This document shows, piece by piece, positions 56,623-64,000 of a stretch of 64,000 bases of DNA. The notes below the pieces were generated by a model, which saw only the letters and a list, made by a program, of their open reading frames with translations, had not been told where the DNA came from and did not search any database. Positions within the stretch are counted from its first letter, which is position 1; every line of letters begins with the position of its first letter. A program made the translations under genes and the position numbers. Origin of the DNA: Paenibacillus ihbetae (lineage in GTDB: Bacteria > Bacillota > Bacilli > Paenibacillales > Paenibacillaceae); NCBI RefSeq assembly GCF_002741055.1, contig NZ_CP016809.1:3946501-4010500 (forward strand), read 5' to 3'.

Positions 56623-57792
56623 ATGACAGCAATACTCCCCCACGGCGGAACGCTGGTGCAGCGGGTCGTCCAAGGAGAAGAACGCGAAGCTTTATTGAAG
56701 CAGGCAGGCACGTTTCAAGAAATTCGGGTCAATGCGTGGACGATCTCGGATCTGGATCTGATCGGCGTAGGGGCCTTCTCGCCGCTGCAAGGATTTCTGA
56801 ATGAGCAGGATTATAACGCCGTCGTTTCTTCCATGCGGCTCTCCAATGGAACCGTATGGAGCATTCCGATTACGCTTGCGGTGAATGAGGAGACGGCAGC
56901 CAAGCTCGAGGTGGGCCGCAAGGCAGCGCTGGTCGGAGAAGAAGACGGCGTGATATACGGCGTGATCGATGTCGAGAGCATCTATCAGGTTGATCAGAAG
57001 CTGGAGGCTGTTCAAGTCTTCAAGACGGACGATCCGGAGCATCCCGGCGTTAAAAAGCTGTTTGAGCGCCCTTCCACCTATGTAGGCGGGCCGATCCAGG
57101 TGCTGAATCGTCCGCAGCCGGAGCGTTTTGGCGAGTTTTATTTTGACCCATCGGAGACGAGAAAGGCTTTCCGGGACAAAGGCTGGAACACCGTGGTCGG
57201 TTTCCAGACACGCAACCCGGTTCACCGCGCGCATGAATACATTCAGAAGAGCGCCATGGAAATTGTGGATGCCTTGTTCCTGAATCCGCTGGTCGGGGAG
57301 ACCAAATCGGATGACGTGCCGGCTGATGTGCGGATGAAGAGCTATTTAACGTTGCTGAAGCATTACTATCCGGAGGATCGGACCTTCCTTGGGGTGTTTC
57401 CTGCCGCCATGCGCTATGCGGGCCCGAGAGAAGCGATCTTTCACGCCATGGTCCGGAAAAACTACGGCTGTACGCATTTCATCGTTGGCCGGGATCATGC
57501 CGGCGTAGGCGATTATTACGGCACGTACGAGGCCCAGGAAATCTTCAAGAACTTCACGGCAGAGGAGCTCGGCATTACGCCGCTGTTCTTCGAGCACAGC
57601 TTCTTCTGCAAGACTTGCGGCAATATGGCATCGAGCAAAACCTGCCCGCATCCGAAGGAGGACCACTTGACCTTGTCGGGTACGAAGGTTCGTGGACTGC
57701 TGCGGGACGGCGTTTGCCCGCCGCCTGAATTTACGCGTCCAGAGGTTGCTCAGGTGCTGATTGAAGGTATGAAGGAGCGGGTTTCCGTATAG
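56623..57792 (+). CDS. sat: Sulfate adenylyltransferase
   Basis: 389 aa. Makes APS from sulfate and ATP. Active-site [11 protein letters not shown] (~196) and GRDHAGVG (~290) are intact. The zinc-type cysteines FCKTCGNM...KTCPH and LSGTKVR are near the C-terminus. GAGGAGG precedes ATG 56623. No APS kinase (cysC) is adjacent, fitting an APS-using CysH. The gene ends at a hairpin that reaches into the cwlD leader. Confidence 0.94.
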   Translation: MTAILPHGGTLVQRVVQGEEREALLKQAGTFQEIRVNAWTISDLDLIGVGAFSPLQGFLNEQDYNAVVSSMRLSNGTVWSIPITLAVNEETAAKLEVGRKAALVGEEDGVIYGVIDVESIYQVDQKLEAVQVFKTDDPEHPGVKKLFERPSTYVGGPIQVLNRPQPERFGEFYFDPSETRKAFRDKGWNTVVGFQTRNPVHRAHEYIQKSAMEIVDALFLNPLVGETKSDDVPADVRMKSYLTLLKHYYPEDRTFLGVFPAAMRYAGPREAIFHAMVRKNYGCTHFIVGRDHAGVGDYYGTYEAQEIFKNFTAEELGITPLFFEHSFFCKTCGNMASSKTCPHPKEDHLTLSGTKVRGLLRDGVCPPPEFTRPEVAQVLIEGMKERVSV

Positions 57793-57799
57793 TCTAAGG

Positions 57800-57828
57800 T
57801 CATAAATAACCACCTTGTCCCATATGAT
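57800..57828 (+). promoter_or_regulatory. Candidate sigma-E promoter of cwlD
   Basis: TCATAAA (57800) and CATATGAT (57821) with 14-nt spacing resemble the sigma-E consensus (KMATATT and CATACANT; 5/7 and 6/8). cwlD is sigma-E dependent in B. subtilis. The start point would fall in the loop of the hairpin 57808-57859. Confidence 0.45.
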
Positions 57829-57864
57829 GGAGTAGTATAACTCATGGGACGAGGTGGTTTTGTT
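57808..57864 (+). terminator. Terminator of sat that also masks the cwlD ribosome binding site
   Basis: AACCACCTTGTCCCAT (57808) pairs with ATGGGACGAGGTGGTT (57844) across a 20-nt loop, then TTGTT. The right arm contains GAGGTGG, the cwlD Shine-Dalgarno sequence. Confidence 0.65.
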
Positions 57865-58638
57865 ATGTCCAGGCGGAGTTCGGACAAGGTGACGTTGTGG
57901 ATATCGTGGAAGAGAATCAAGCAATCGATAATAGGGGCCGGCCTGCTTGCGTTAATTTTGATCGTCGTTACGTATGAGATTCCATCTGCGAACACCTCCA
58001 ACACCTGGAGTCTGCCGCTGGCGGGCAAAGTGATTGCGCTTGACGCGGGGCACGGGGGGCCTGACGGCGGGGCTGTCAGCCGCCAAGGGGTGATCGAGAA
58101 GGATGTAAACCTAGCGATCACGCTGTATTTACGCGATTATTTGCAGCAGGCCGGGGCGCTGGTGGTGATGACGAGGGAAGGCGATTATGATCTTGCCTCG
58201 GAATCGACCAAGGGCTATTCCAAGCGTAAGACCGAGGATCTGAAGCAGCGGGTGCGGAAGATCGAGGACAGCCGGGCAGATCTATTCATCAGCGTGCATC
58301 TGAACAGCATTCCCTCCAATCGCTGGAGAGGTGCGCAGACCTTCTTCCCACCGAAAAATGAGGAGAGCAGAAAGCTTGCCGAATTGATCCAGAGCGAAAT
58401 CCGCCATAATCTCCAAAACACGAATCGATTGGCAAAGACGGATGATACGATTTTTCTGCTCCAGGCTTTACGGATGCCGTCCGCGCTGGTCGAGGTAGGC
58501 TTCTTGTCCCATCCGGAGGAATCCGATTTGCTGCGGGACGAGAAATACCAGCGGAAAGTGGCGGCAGCCGTCTATAACGGCATTTTGCGTTATAGCGCGG
58601 GAGAGTCCCCGACCGAGTCGTCACAAGCTGCGGAGTAA
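57865..58638 (+). CDS. cwlD: N-acetylmuramoyl-L-alanine amidase CwlD
   Basis: 257 aa, with one N-terminal transmembrane anchor (~20-40). Amidase_3 zinc residues: His in LDAGHGGPDGG, Glu in IEKDVNLA, His in SVHLNSIP, and catalytic Glu in LVEVGFLSHPEES. CwlD with PdaA makes muramic-delta-lactam in spore cortex (family knowledge), needed for germination. ATG 57865 (MSRRSS) has GAGGTGG 7 nt upstream; ATG 57844 lies in the terminator arm. Confidence 0.92.
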   Translation: MSRRSSDKVTLWISWKRIKQSIIGAGLLALILIVVTYEIPSANTSNTWSLPLAGKVIALDAGHGGPDGGAVSRQGVIEKDVNLAITLYLRDYLQQAGALVVMTREGDYDLASESTKGYSKRKTEDLKQRVRKIEDSRADLFISVHLNSIPSNRWRGAQTFFPPKNEESRKLAELIQSEIRHNLQNTNRLAKTDDTIFLLQALRMPSALVEVGFLSHPEESDLLRDEKYQRKVAAAVYNGILRYSAGESPTESSQAAE

Positions 58639-58647
58639 TGGTATAAT
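58639..58647 (+). promoter_or_regulatory. Extended -10 promoter of salA
   Basis: TGG-TATAAT right after the cwlD stop; no clear -35, as allowed for extended -10 promoters. Confidence 0.5.
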
Positions 58648-58701
58648 AGAAATGTTATCGAAGCAATGTCTATTCCATTACATAGAGCAGAGGTGCTTAT
58701 C

Positions 58702-59799
58702 ATGCTGACTAGAGAACAGGTACAGGAGATACTCCAGCCGTTGACCGATCCCGAAACCGGGAAGAGTCTGATGGAGCTCCAGCGTATTCGGGATATCGTG
58801 GTCAAAGAACGGACAGTCCGTCTATCCGTAACCTATAGCAGCGAAGATGTACGCGCTTCCTTGGAGGCGCAAATCCGGGAGCTTCTGGAGGCGATGGGGG
58901 CGGAGGATATCCATATCCGCATGCGGCCGCTGGAACAAGGCGGGGGCGAAGCGGCCCGAAATCAGGAGCCGAGCCACCAGGAGAAGCTGACGAAGGGCCA
59001 TGCCGCAGGTATGGAGAACCATGAGTTATTGAGCGAGGAATCGGGCGTTACTTTCATTGCTGTAGCGAGCGGCAAGGGTGGTGTCGGCAAATCGACGGTG
59101 ACCGTCAACCTGGCTGCGGCGTTGGCGCGACAAGGCAAGAAGGTCGGGCTCATTGATGCGGACATTTACGGCTTCAGCGTACCGGATATGATGGGCATCG
59201 AAATCGGGCCGACCGTTTCCGATGACGGTGTCATTCATCCCGTAGAACGTTTCGGCGTTAAAGTGATGTCCATGGGCTTCTTCATCCGTGAGAACAGCCC
59301 CGTGATTTGGCGAGGTCCAATGCTTGGCAAGATGCTGCGCCAGTTTTTCAGCGATGTAGCTTGGGGGGAGCTGGACTACATGCTTCTTGATCTTCCGCCG
59401 GGGACGGGAGATATCGCCTTGGACGTGCATCAGATGATCCCGCAGAGCAAGGAGATTATCGTGACGACGCCGCATGCTACGGCGGCATTTGTCGCCGCAA
59501 GAGCGGGGGCAATGGCGATCCAGACCGAGCATGAGATATTGGGCGTTGTTGAAAATATGGCGTACTATGCCTGCTCCCATTGCGGCGAGAAGGATTATGT
59601 ATTCGGGCGTGGCGGCGGCGGGAAGCTTGCCGAGACGCTCCACACGGAGCTGCTGGCGCAGCTGCCGCTCGGGGGGCCGGATAACCATCCGTCCGAGCCT
59701 GATTTCTCTCCTTCGGTATATAAGCCTGGCACCGAAAGCGCCGCGATATACGATGAGGTTGCGGCCAAGATTGTGGATAAGTGCGAGAGCAACCGTTAA
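58702..59799 (+). CDS. salA: Mrp/NBP35-family ATP-binding protein SalA
   Basis: 365 aa. N-terminal MIP18-like domain (DPETGKSLMELQRIRDIVVK), a charged linker, then the deviant Walker A GKGGVGKST (~127) of Mrp ATPases, IDADIYG and LDLPPGTGD. The late CSHCG pair could hold an Fe-S cluster. B. subtilis SalA represses scoC and so raises protease expression; Fe-S carrier function is the family alternative. ATG 58702 has GAGGTG 6 nt upstream. cwlD-salA-gerD is the Bacillus order. Confidence 0.9.
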   Translation: MLTREQVQEILQPLTDPETGKSLMELQRIRDIVVKERTVRLSVTYSSEDVRASLEAQIRELLEAMGAEDIHIRMRPLEQGGGEAARNQEPSHQEKLTKGHAAGMENHELLSEESGVTFIAVASGKGGVGKSTVTVNLAAALARQGKKVGLIDADIYGFSVPDMMGIEIGPTVSDDGVIHPVERFGVKVMSMGFFIRENSPVIWRGPMLGKMLRQFFSDVAWGELDYMLLDLPPGTGDIALDVHQMIPQSKEIIVTTPHATAAFVAARAGAMAIQTEHEILGVVENMAYYACSHCGEKDYVFGRGGGGKLAETLHTELLAQLPLGGPDNHPSEPDFSPSVYKPGTESAAIYDEVAAKIVDKCESNR

Positions 59800-59816
59800 T
59801 CCGTGATAGCGAAACG

Positions 59817-59844
59817 AAACAAGCTCCCTGATGGGAGCTTGTTT
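59817..59844. terminator. Terminator of salA
   Basis: AAACAAGCTCCC-TGAT-GGGAGCTTGTTT, symmetrical, so it may serve both salA and the convergent gerD. The following 59845-60069 shows no gene. Confidence 0.8.
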
Positions 59845-60069
59845 GCGTATGATCCGGGGAGATAGCCGTATGCGTTTGATGGGGCACAAGGCCGTTTTAG
59901 CGAGCTGCATGGGCCGTTATGCGTATGAACTGGCTGTATAGGCTGCTATGGGATTTACCCAGTTGCAATCGTTACGGTTTATGGATTCAAGAGGCAGCCA
60001 GTTAGTCAAGAACGATAACCGGTGGAGGAGTGTCTTTAACCGGATATGCCGAGAAGGGACAGGCCAAGG

Positions 60070-60783
60070 TTAACTTCCGCTGCCGCCCTCTTCTCCTTGA
60101 CCGCCGCCTTCGCCGCCACCTTCACCCTCGCCGCCGCCTTCACCGCCGCCTTGCCCTTGCTTCTGCCCCTCTTGCGGCTGCTTCTTCTCCACTTTAGGTT
60201 GAAGCTCGTCCTTTACGACGGATTTCAGAAGCTCCAGTACTTCCATTCGGAATAGAGGATTTTGCATCGCCTCTTGCATGACGGTCATGGACTGCTTACG
60301 GTAATCCGGCGTGTTGGTCAGCTCAAGGAACGACTTCATCACGTCCGGGGATTTCAGCATGTCCTGAATGGCCTTTTGATAAGTAGGGTCTTTAATCAAC
60401 TGCATATGCAGCTGTTTGCTTTGGGAATTGATCGCTTTGGCGAAATCGCCGGCAAATTTCGGGTCGGTCATAATTTTTTCGATTTCTTTTTTATATTCTT
60501 CCGACACCAGCGTATCTTTTACGGCCATCCGGATCTCTTCGCCGGATTGGGCGGTCATCATCCGCATGCCCATCGAGCCGGTGCTTCCGGAAGAACCCGA
60601 GCCGCCTCCGAGCGCATCTTCCACCGCTTTTTTCCCTTCGTCGGTCTTCAGGATGTCAACCACCATGGATTTGATCTCTTTATATCCAAGCTGAGGGGAA
60701 GCGCTCTGTTCCTGGCCGCAAGCGGTAAGCGTTAAGGCAGCAACGAAGACGATAATACATAAACGAAATAACGGCCACTTCAT
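60070..60783 (-). CDS. gerD: Spore germination lipoprotein GerD
   Basis: 237 aa. Signal peptide with lipobox LTAC (Cys22), alpha-helical middle (SEEYKKEIEKIMTDPKFAGDF, MLKSPDVMKSFLELTNTPDYRK) and an extreme Gly/Glu tail (~212-237). GerD clusters germinant receptors in the inner spore membrane. AGGAGG precedes the start on the minus strand (TCCTCC at about 60791). A sigma-G-type promoter lies just upstream. Confidence 0.92.
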   Translation of the reverse strand: MKWPLFRLCIIVFVAALTLTACGQEQSASPQLGYKEIKSMVVDILKTDEGKKAVEDALGGGSGSSGSTGSMGMRMMTAQSGEEIRMAVKDTLVSEEYKKEIEKIMTDPKFAGDFAKAINSQSKQLHMQLIKDPTYQKAIQDMLKSPDVMKSFLELTNTPDYRKQSMTVMQEAMQNPLFRMEVLELLKSVVKDELQPKVEKKQPQEGQKQGQGGGEGGGEGEGGGEGGGQGEEGGSGS

Positions 60784-60816
60784 TACCGTTTTCCTCCTTT
60801 TTTACGGTTCTGTGAA

Positions 60817-60846
60817 TAGTATGTGATCCTTTTGCGGAAATATGTC
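60817..60846 (-). promoter_or_regulatory. Sigma-G-type promoter of gerD
   Basis: On the minus strand GACATA (60841-60846) and CATACTA (60817-60823), 17-nt spacing. CATACTA is the sigma-G -10 consensus and gerD is sigma-G controlled in B. subtilis. Confidence 0.65.
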
Positions 60847-60910
60847 GCATTCGGAATGGTTTTTTATTGTGAACGTTGGTAAAATAATGATCTGTGGGGG
60901 TGGAGGTTCG

Positions 60911-61504
60911 TTGAGCTTACGGAAGTGGTCCAAATTATTTCTGAAGACGATGCTCGTAGGGGCAGTAGCGGCTTTAATTGTAGGTCTGGGGCTGCAGCTG
61001 TTCAATGGCTTTATCGATTTCAAGGGAGTAGCCGATTTTTTAATATACCCGCTGATTTTGTTGGGGTCTGGGGCTTTGGTGAGCGTGTATTCCCAGATGG
61101 GCTTTTTCGCCTACCTGACGTTAAATTATATGGGAATAGGCATATTCCGCAAAAAAACCTGGCAGTACATTCAGATCGTGCTTGCCGTTCTTGCACTGCT
61201 TGAGCTGATGTTCTTCCGCACATTCGTTGGTGGATCGACAAGCTTGGGACAAGATGTGGGCTTAGGGATTGCCATTCTGGCGGTTGCAGTCATTGTCGCT
61301 TATTTTAAAGTGAAGAGCACGAACGCCAATGCCTGGATACCGACGCTGTTCTTTATGATGGCGGTTTCCATTGTAGAGATTATCGGCGTTCTGCAGATCG
61401 GCGTGAGCAATGCCACCATCTTTATGGTCGTACCTCTTTTGATCTGTAATGCATACCAAATTCTAACGCTGCATAAAGTTACGCAGGATGAAAAAAAGAG
61501 CTAA
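60911..61504 (+). CDS. kbaA: KinB-signalling pathway activation protein KbaA
   Basis: About 197 aa with six predicted hydrophobic segments. KbaA is needed for KinB input to the sporulation phosphorelay in B. subtilis. The start is taken as TTG 60911 (LSLRKWSKLFLKTM), with GGAGG 4 nt before it inside a G-rich stretch; ATG 60890 and ATG 60842 are alternatives with weaker sites. Conserved order salA-gerD-kbaA-pdaB supports the call. Confidence 0.82.
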   Translation: MSLRKWSKLFLKTMLVGAVAALIVGLGLQLFNGFIDFKGVADFLIYPLILLGSGALVSVYSQMGFFAYLTLNYMGIGIFRKKTWQYIQIVLAVLALLELMFFRTFVGGSTSLGQDVGLGIAILAVAVIVAYFKVKSTNANAWIPTLFFMMAVSIVEIIGVLQIGVSNATIFMVVPLLICNAYQILTLHKVTQDEKKS

Positions 61505-61521
61505 CCCTTAGCTCTTTTTTT
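61491..61521. terminator. Bidirectional terminator shared by kbaA and pdaB
   Basis: AAAAAAAGAGCTAA-CCC-TTAGCTCTTTTTTT. The kbaA stop codon (61502-61504) is part of the hairpin, so translation to the end may compete with folding. Confidence 0.88.
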
Positions 61522-61548
61522 ATTACCGGATGAAAGCGGGAGGCTGCA

Positions 61549-62352
61549 TCACAGCCCGCCGGCATCCTCTATGTTTTTTTGAATCGAGGCATGGTCGCGC
61601 ACCTCTGTGCCTTGTGTGCTTCCTTGCTGGAGCAGGTCGGTCACGGTGACGAACTCATATCCCTTATTGCGGAGTTCTTGAATAATCTGCGGCAACGCTT
61701 CGTGCGTCTGCTTGACGGAATCGCTGGCATGCATGAGCACAATATCGCCAGGATGCGCTTTGGAGACGACACGGTCAACGATTTTATCCACGCCGATGTT
61801 CTTCCAGTCTCTGGAGTCCGTATCCCACTGGATAACGGTATAGTTGAGGCTTTCCGCAATGCTTAAGACCCGTTTATCAAAGTCACCGTTCGGCAATCGG
61901 ATTAATTTCGGTTCTTGTCCGGTCATCGAGGTTAAAATATCATGAGCCGACATAATCTGCTTCCGAATCTCCTCGTCGGACAGGGAGCTGTAATTCTCGT
62001 GCTTGAAGCCATGGCTGCCGATTTCATAGCCGCTTTCCTTAATGGCGTTCACGATGTCCGGATGCGTTTTGCTCCAAGGTCCGGAGAGGAAGAAGGTGGC
62101 TTTCTGGACTCCGTTGTCTTTTAACGCCTTCAGAATGGGTTCTGCGCGTTTTTCCCCCCAGCTGATATCAAATGTCAGGGCTATCTGCTTCTTGTCTGTA
62201 GACACGCTGTAAATGGCCGACGGGCCGGTTTCAGAGAATACCGAGATATTGTCGCTCTCCACATAAATGACGCCGATTGCAAATACCGCTGCGGCAAGAA
62301 CAAAGAAAAACCGCTTGATCTTTCTGCCGTTGAATACATAAAAAGAATTCAT
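61549..62352 (-). CDS. pdaB: Polysaccharide deacetylase-like sporulation protein PdaB
   Basis: 267 aa with an N-terminal membrane anchor and a NodB-type domain. LTFDISWGEKRAEPIL replaces the usual TFDDG, as in PdaB proteins; SHGFKHENY, RLPNGDFD and LMHASDSVKQT are present. Needed for late spore maintenance in B. subtilis; the enzymatic activity is unclear. Start MNSFYVF at 62352 (AGAGGGG 11 nt upstream); the frame continues 50 residues further without support. A CATATGTT box (62401-62408, minus strand) could be a sigma-E-like -10. Confidence 0.88.
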   Translation of the reverse strand: MNSFYVFNGRKIKRFFFVLAAAVFAIGVIYVESDNISVFSETGPSAIYSVSTDKKQIALTFDISWGEKRAEPILKALKDNGVQKATFFLSGPWSKTHPDIVNAIKESGYEIGSHGFKHENYSSLSDEEIRKQIMSAHDILTSMTGQEPKLIRLPNGDFDKRVLSIAESLNYTVIQWDTDSRDWKNIGVDKIVDRVVSKAHPGDIVLMHASDSVKQTHEALPQIIQELRNKGYEFVTVTDLLQQGSTQGTEVRDHASIQKNIEDAGGL

Positions 62353-62446
62353 AATACGATCTGCCCCTCTCCCTTCAGTGTGCAGTAGCTTGTTTACTTC
62401 AACATATGCTCGTACTTTCGAGTTATACCAATAAAGGAGGAACCGA

Positions 62447-63055
62447 ATGTTACGTTTTAGCAATTTTCTTAGGGATTTAACCACGATCCGGAAGGCGCTC
62501 ATTCTGTCTGCCGTCTTGTTTGCCGGCGGGATTGCGGTCGGGTGGGGATCGGAGGAATTTGAGCAGCTGCTTCTCAGTCAGCTTCAAGGGCTGGGGGAGA
62601 TCAGTCAGGAGCTGCGGACGTCGGACAACCCGGAATGGAGCTTCTTTGTTTTTATATTTCTGAACAATAGCATCAAGAGTGTTCTGGTCATGCTGTCAGG
62701 CATTCTGCTCGGGGTTATTCCTTTCATCTTCCTAGTCGTTAACGGCATGGTAATCGGGTTTTTGCTGAAAATCGTACAGGGAAGCGGAGAGAGTCTGTTT
62801 GATCTCATCGTGAAGGGGCTGCTCCCGCATGGGATCATTGAAATTCCGGTCATTGTCATTGCCTGCGGGTATGGTCTTGCTTTTGGCGGGCTGGTCTTCC
62901 GAAGCATGCTTGCATCAGGCGAGAAAAGAAGAGGGGTAGGCCCTGAGTGGCGCGCCTTTTGGCGCAAGCTGGGGACGGCATCGCTGTGGGTTGTCGTGCT
63001 TCTGCTGATTGCCGCGATTATCGAAAGTACAATTACATTGTGGTTGATGTCATAA
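62447..63055 (+). CDS. SpoIIM-like integral membrane protein
   Basis: 202 aa with about five transmembrane helices and the stage II sporulation M (DUF95) pattern: FLNNSIKSVLVMLSGILLGVIP, LLPHGIIEIPVIVIACGYGL. Family members include the SpoIIM engulfment protein, but a paralogue role is possible. AAGGAGG precedes ATG 62447. Divergent from pdaB. Confidence 0.8.
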   Translation: MLRFSNFLRDLTTIRKALILSAVLFAGGIAVGWGSEEFEQLLLSQLQGLGEISQELRTSDNPEWSFFVFIFLNNSIKSVLVMLSGILLGVIPFIFLVVNGMVIGFLLKIVQGSGESLFDLIVKGLLPHGIIEIPVIVIACGYGLAFGGLVFRSMLASGEKRRGVGPEWRAFWRKLGTASLWVVVLLLIAAIIESTITLWLMS

Positions 63056-63091
63056 TTTTCAAGGAAAATGTGCATACCTAATAAAGCGGAT

Positions 63092-63136
63092 CGAGCGTTG
63101 TTCTTCAAGAGAGTTATGTGAAGCTGACAGCGCTCG
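63092..63136. other. Hairpin after the SpoIIM-like gene
   Basis: CGAGCG-TTGT..TTCA pairs with TGAAG..ACAG-CGCTCG. No T-run directly follows. Otherwise 63056-63276 shows no gene. Confidence 0.4.
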
Positions 63137-63276
63137 CTGTTTTGGAAATCACAAATCGCTTATATTCGGTTTAGAGATCCGGCCATATCGGTTAATCAAC
63201 CTTACATAGGCAAGAGCTGCTTTAATCCGATGAAAGTGAAATTTCATGGTTCGCTAATATATAAGGAGGTCCTATC

Positions 63277-63507
63277 ATGCTGGGAATGCTATTCAATGAG
63301 AAGGAATGCAAAGAGCTTGATTATGTACTGCGAAAAGAACTGGATGAAATGCTGCTGGACTTAAGCGACCAACGATTGGACCAGAATATTAGACAGGCGA
63401 TCGCGAATCGTTATAAGACGGTATTTCGCATGTATGCCCGCTTTGCCCCTCAGAAAGAACTCTCCAAATATGCGCGTAACGGGAAGTTCCCGCAATTCAA
63501 ACACTAA
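63277..63507 (+). CDS. Small conserved-looking protein of unknown function
   Basis: 76-aa charged, helical protein (FNEKECKELDYVLRKELDEM...NRYKTVFRMYARFAPQKELSK). AAGGAGGT precedes ATG 63277. The acidic helix followed by a basic C-terminus could bind protein or RNA. Not recognised as a named family. It is the last gene before the rRNA operon. Confidence 0.7.
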   Translation: MLGMLFNEKECKELDYVLRKELDEMLLDLSDQRLDQNIRQAIANRYKTVFRMYARFAPQKELSKYARNGKFPQFKH

Positions 63508-63522
63508 TTCGTAGAAAAAGTG

Positions 63523-63552
63523 TTGACGAACTCGCCGAGTGTATGGTAAATT
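63523..63552 (+). promoter_or_regulatory. rRNA promoter P1
   Basis: TTGACG (63523), 18-nt spacer ending in TGG (extended -10), TAAATT (63547). Confidence 0.6.
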
Positions 63553-63640
63553 AATTTTCGCTTCCTTTCCGAAGGTGATGCCGCCGACCGGCGGCCATCA
63601 AACTTCATCAAAAACTTCAAAAAACTTTTTTAAAAAAGTA

Positions 63641-63670
63641 TTGCAAAGTTGCTAGGAAGTATGATATATT
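63641..63670 (+). promoter_or_regulatory. rRNA promoter P2
   Basis: TTGCAA (63641), 18-nt spacer ending in TGA (extended -10), TATATT (63665), behind A/T-tracts that look like UP elements. The ~180-nt leader includes the TGATCTTTGAAAACTGAAC block common before Bacillales 16S genes. Confidence 0.68.
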
Positions 63671-63855
63671 ATAAAAGTCGCCGCTGAGATGCGGATGACA
63701 AAAAGAAACACCGATTGATCTTTGAAAACTGAACAACGAGTGAGTAAAAACGAACCGCTTCGGCGGGGAGTTACAATAGAGAATTGAACAAATTCTCGTC
63801 AGTTTTTCTAATGAGCTTAATCGCTCTTTCAATCAATCATCCGAAAGGATGATCT

Positions 63856-64000
63856 TTATTGGAGAGTTTGATCCTGGCTCAGGACGAACGCTGGCGGCGT
63901 GCCTAATACATGCAAGTCGAGCGGAGCAACGGTTTCCTTCGGGAAACCATTAGCTTAGCGGCGGACGGGTGAGTAACACGTAGGCAACCTGCCCTCAAGA
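63856..64000 (+). rRNA. 16S ribosomal RNA, 5' end (partial)
   Basis: Begins about 63856; GAGAGTTTGATCCTGGCTCA at 63862 is the universal 27F region, followed by GACGAACGCTGGCGGCGTGC and GGCGGACGGGTGAGTAACAC. Cut by the window end. Variable region V1 (GAGCAACGGTTTCCTTCGG) fits a Paenibacillus-like bacterium. Confidence 0.97.

Overview
The window comes from a spore-forming, endospore-type Firmicute, most likely a Paenibacillus. The evidence is the gene order (mcsB-clpC-radA-disA-pssA-yacL-ispDF-gltX-cysES ... sigH ... rpoBC, str, S10/spc/alpha, cwlD-salA-gerD-kbaA-pdaB), the protein sequences (close to Bacillus but distinct), moderate GC, and Bacillales-type leaders (Cys T-box, L10 leader). No phage, IS element, CRISPR array or tRNA gene was seen. 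About 90% of the window is conserved housekeeping DNA, nearly all on the + strand.

Layout. (1) 1-7.5 kb: proteostasis and DNA integrity: mcsB (5' end cut by the window), clpC, radA, disA, then pssA. (2) 7.5-17.7 kb: a lone minus-strand cysteine-containing small protein, yacL (PIN/TRAM), ispD-ispF, gltX, a 158-bp imperfect palindrome, a Cys T-box controlling cysE-cysS, then mrnC-rlmB-rae1 and sigH. (3) 18-30 kb: rpmG-secE-nusG-rplKA, rplJL with an L10 leader, ybxB, rpoB-rpoC. (4) 30-51 kb: rplGB-rpsL-rpsG-fusA-tuf, then the S10, spc and alpha gene series from rpsJ to rplQ, including secY, adk, map, a KOW protein and infA. (5) 51-53 kb: a strongly folded 200-nt element, truA, rplM-rpsI. (6) 53.5-57.8 kb: the only accessory-looking stretch, a marR-MFS efflux pair with an AT-rich operator, then cysH-sat for assimilatory sulfate reduction. 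(7) 57.8-63.5 kb: sporulation and germination genes cwlD, salA, gerD, kbaA, pdaB, a SpoIIM-like protein and a small conserved protein. (8) 63.5-64 kb: tandem rRNA promoters and the first ~145 nt of a 16S gene.

How it works together: the central 33 kb makes ribosomes and RNA polymerase, with r-protein and tRNA feedback leaders. sigH, disA, kbaA and the sigma-E/sigma-G-like promoters before cwlD and gerD tie it to sporulation. cysE/cysS and cysH/sat supply cysteine.

No wholly new protein system is evident. The most interesting unexplained signals are in RNA and DNA structure: the multi-hairpin element between rplQ and truA where other Bacillales carry ecfA1A2T, a terminator hairpin that encloses a candidate sigma-E promoter and masks the cwlD ribosome binding site, twin look-alike hairpins before rplK and rplA, twin hairpins before rpmJ, and the palindromic repeat before the T-box. 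All were read by eye; no folding or database search was run.
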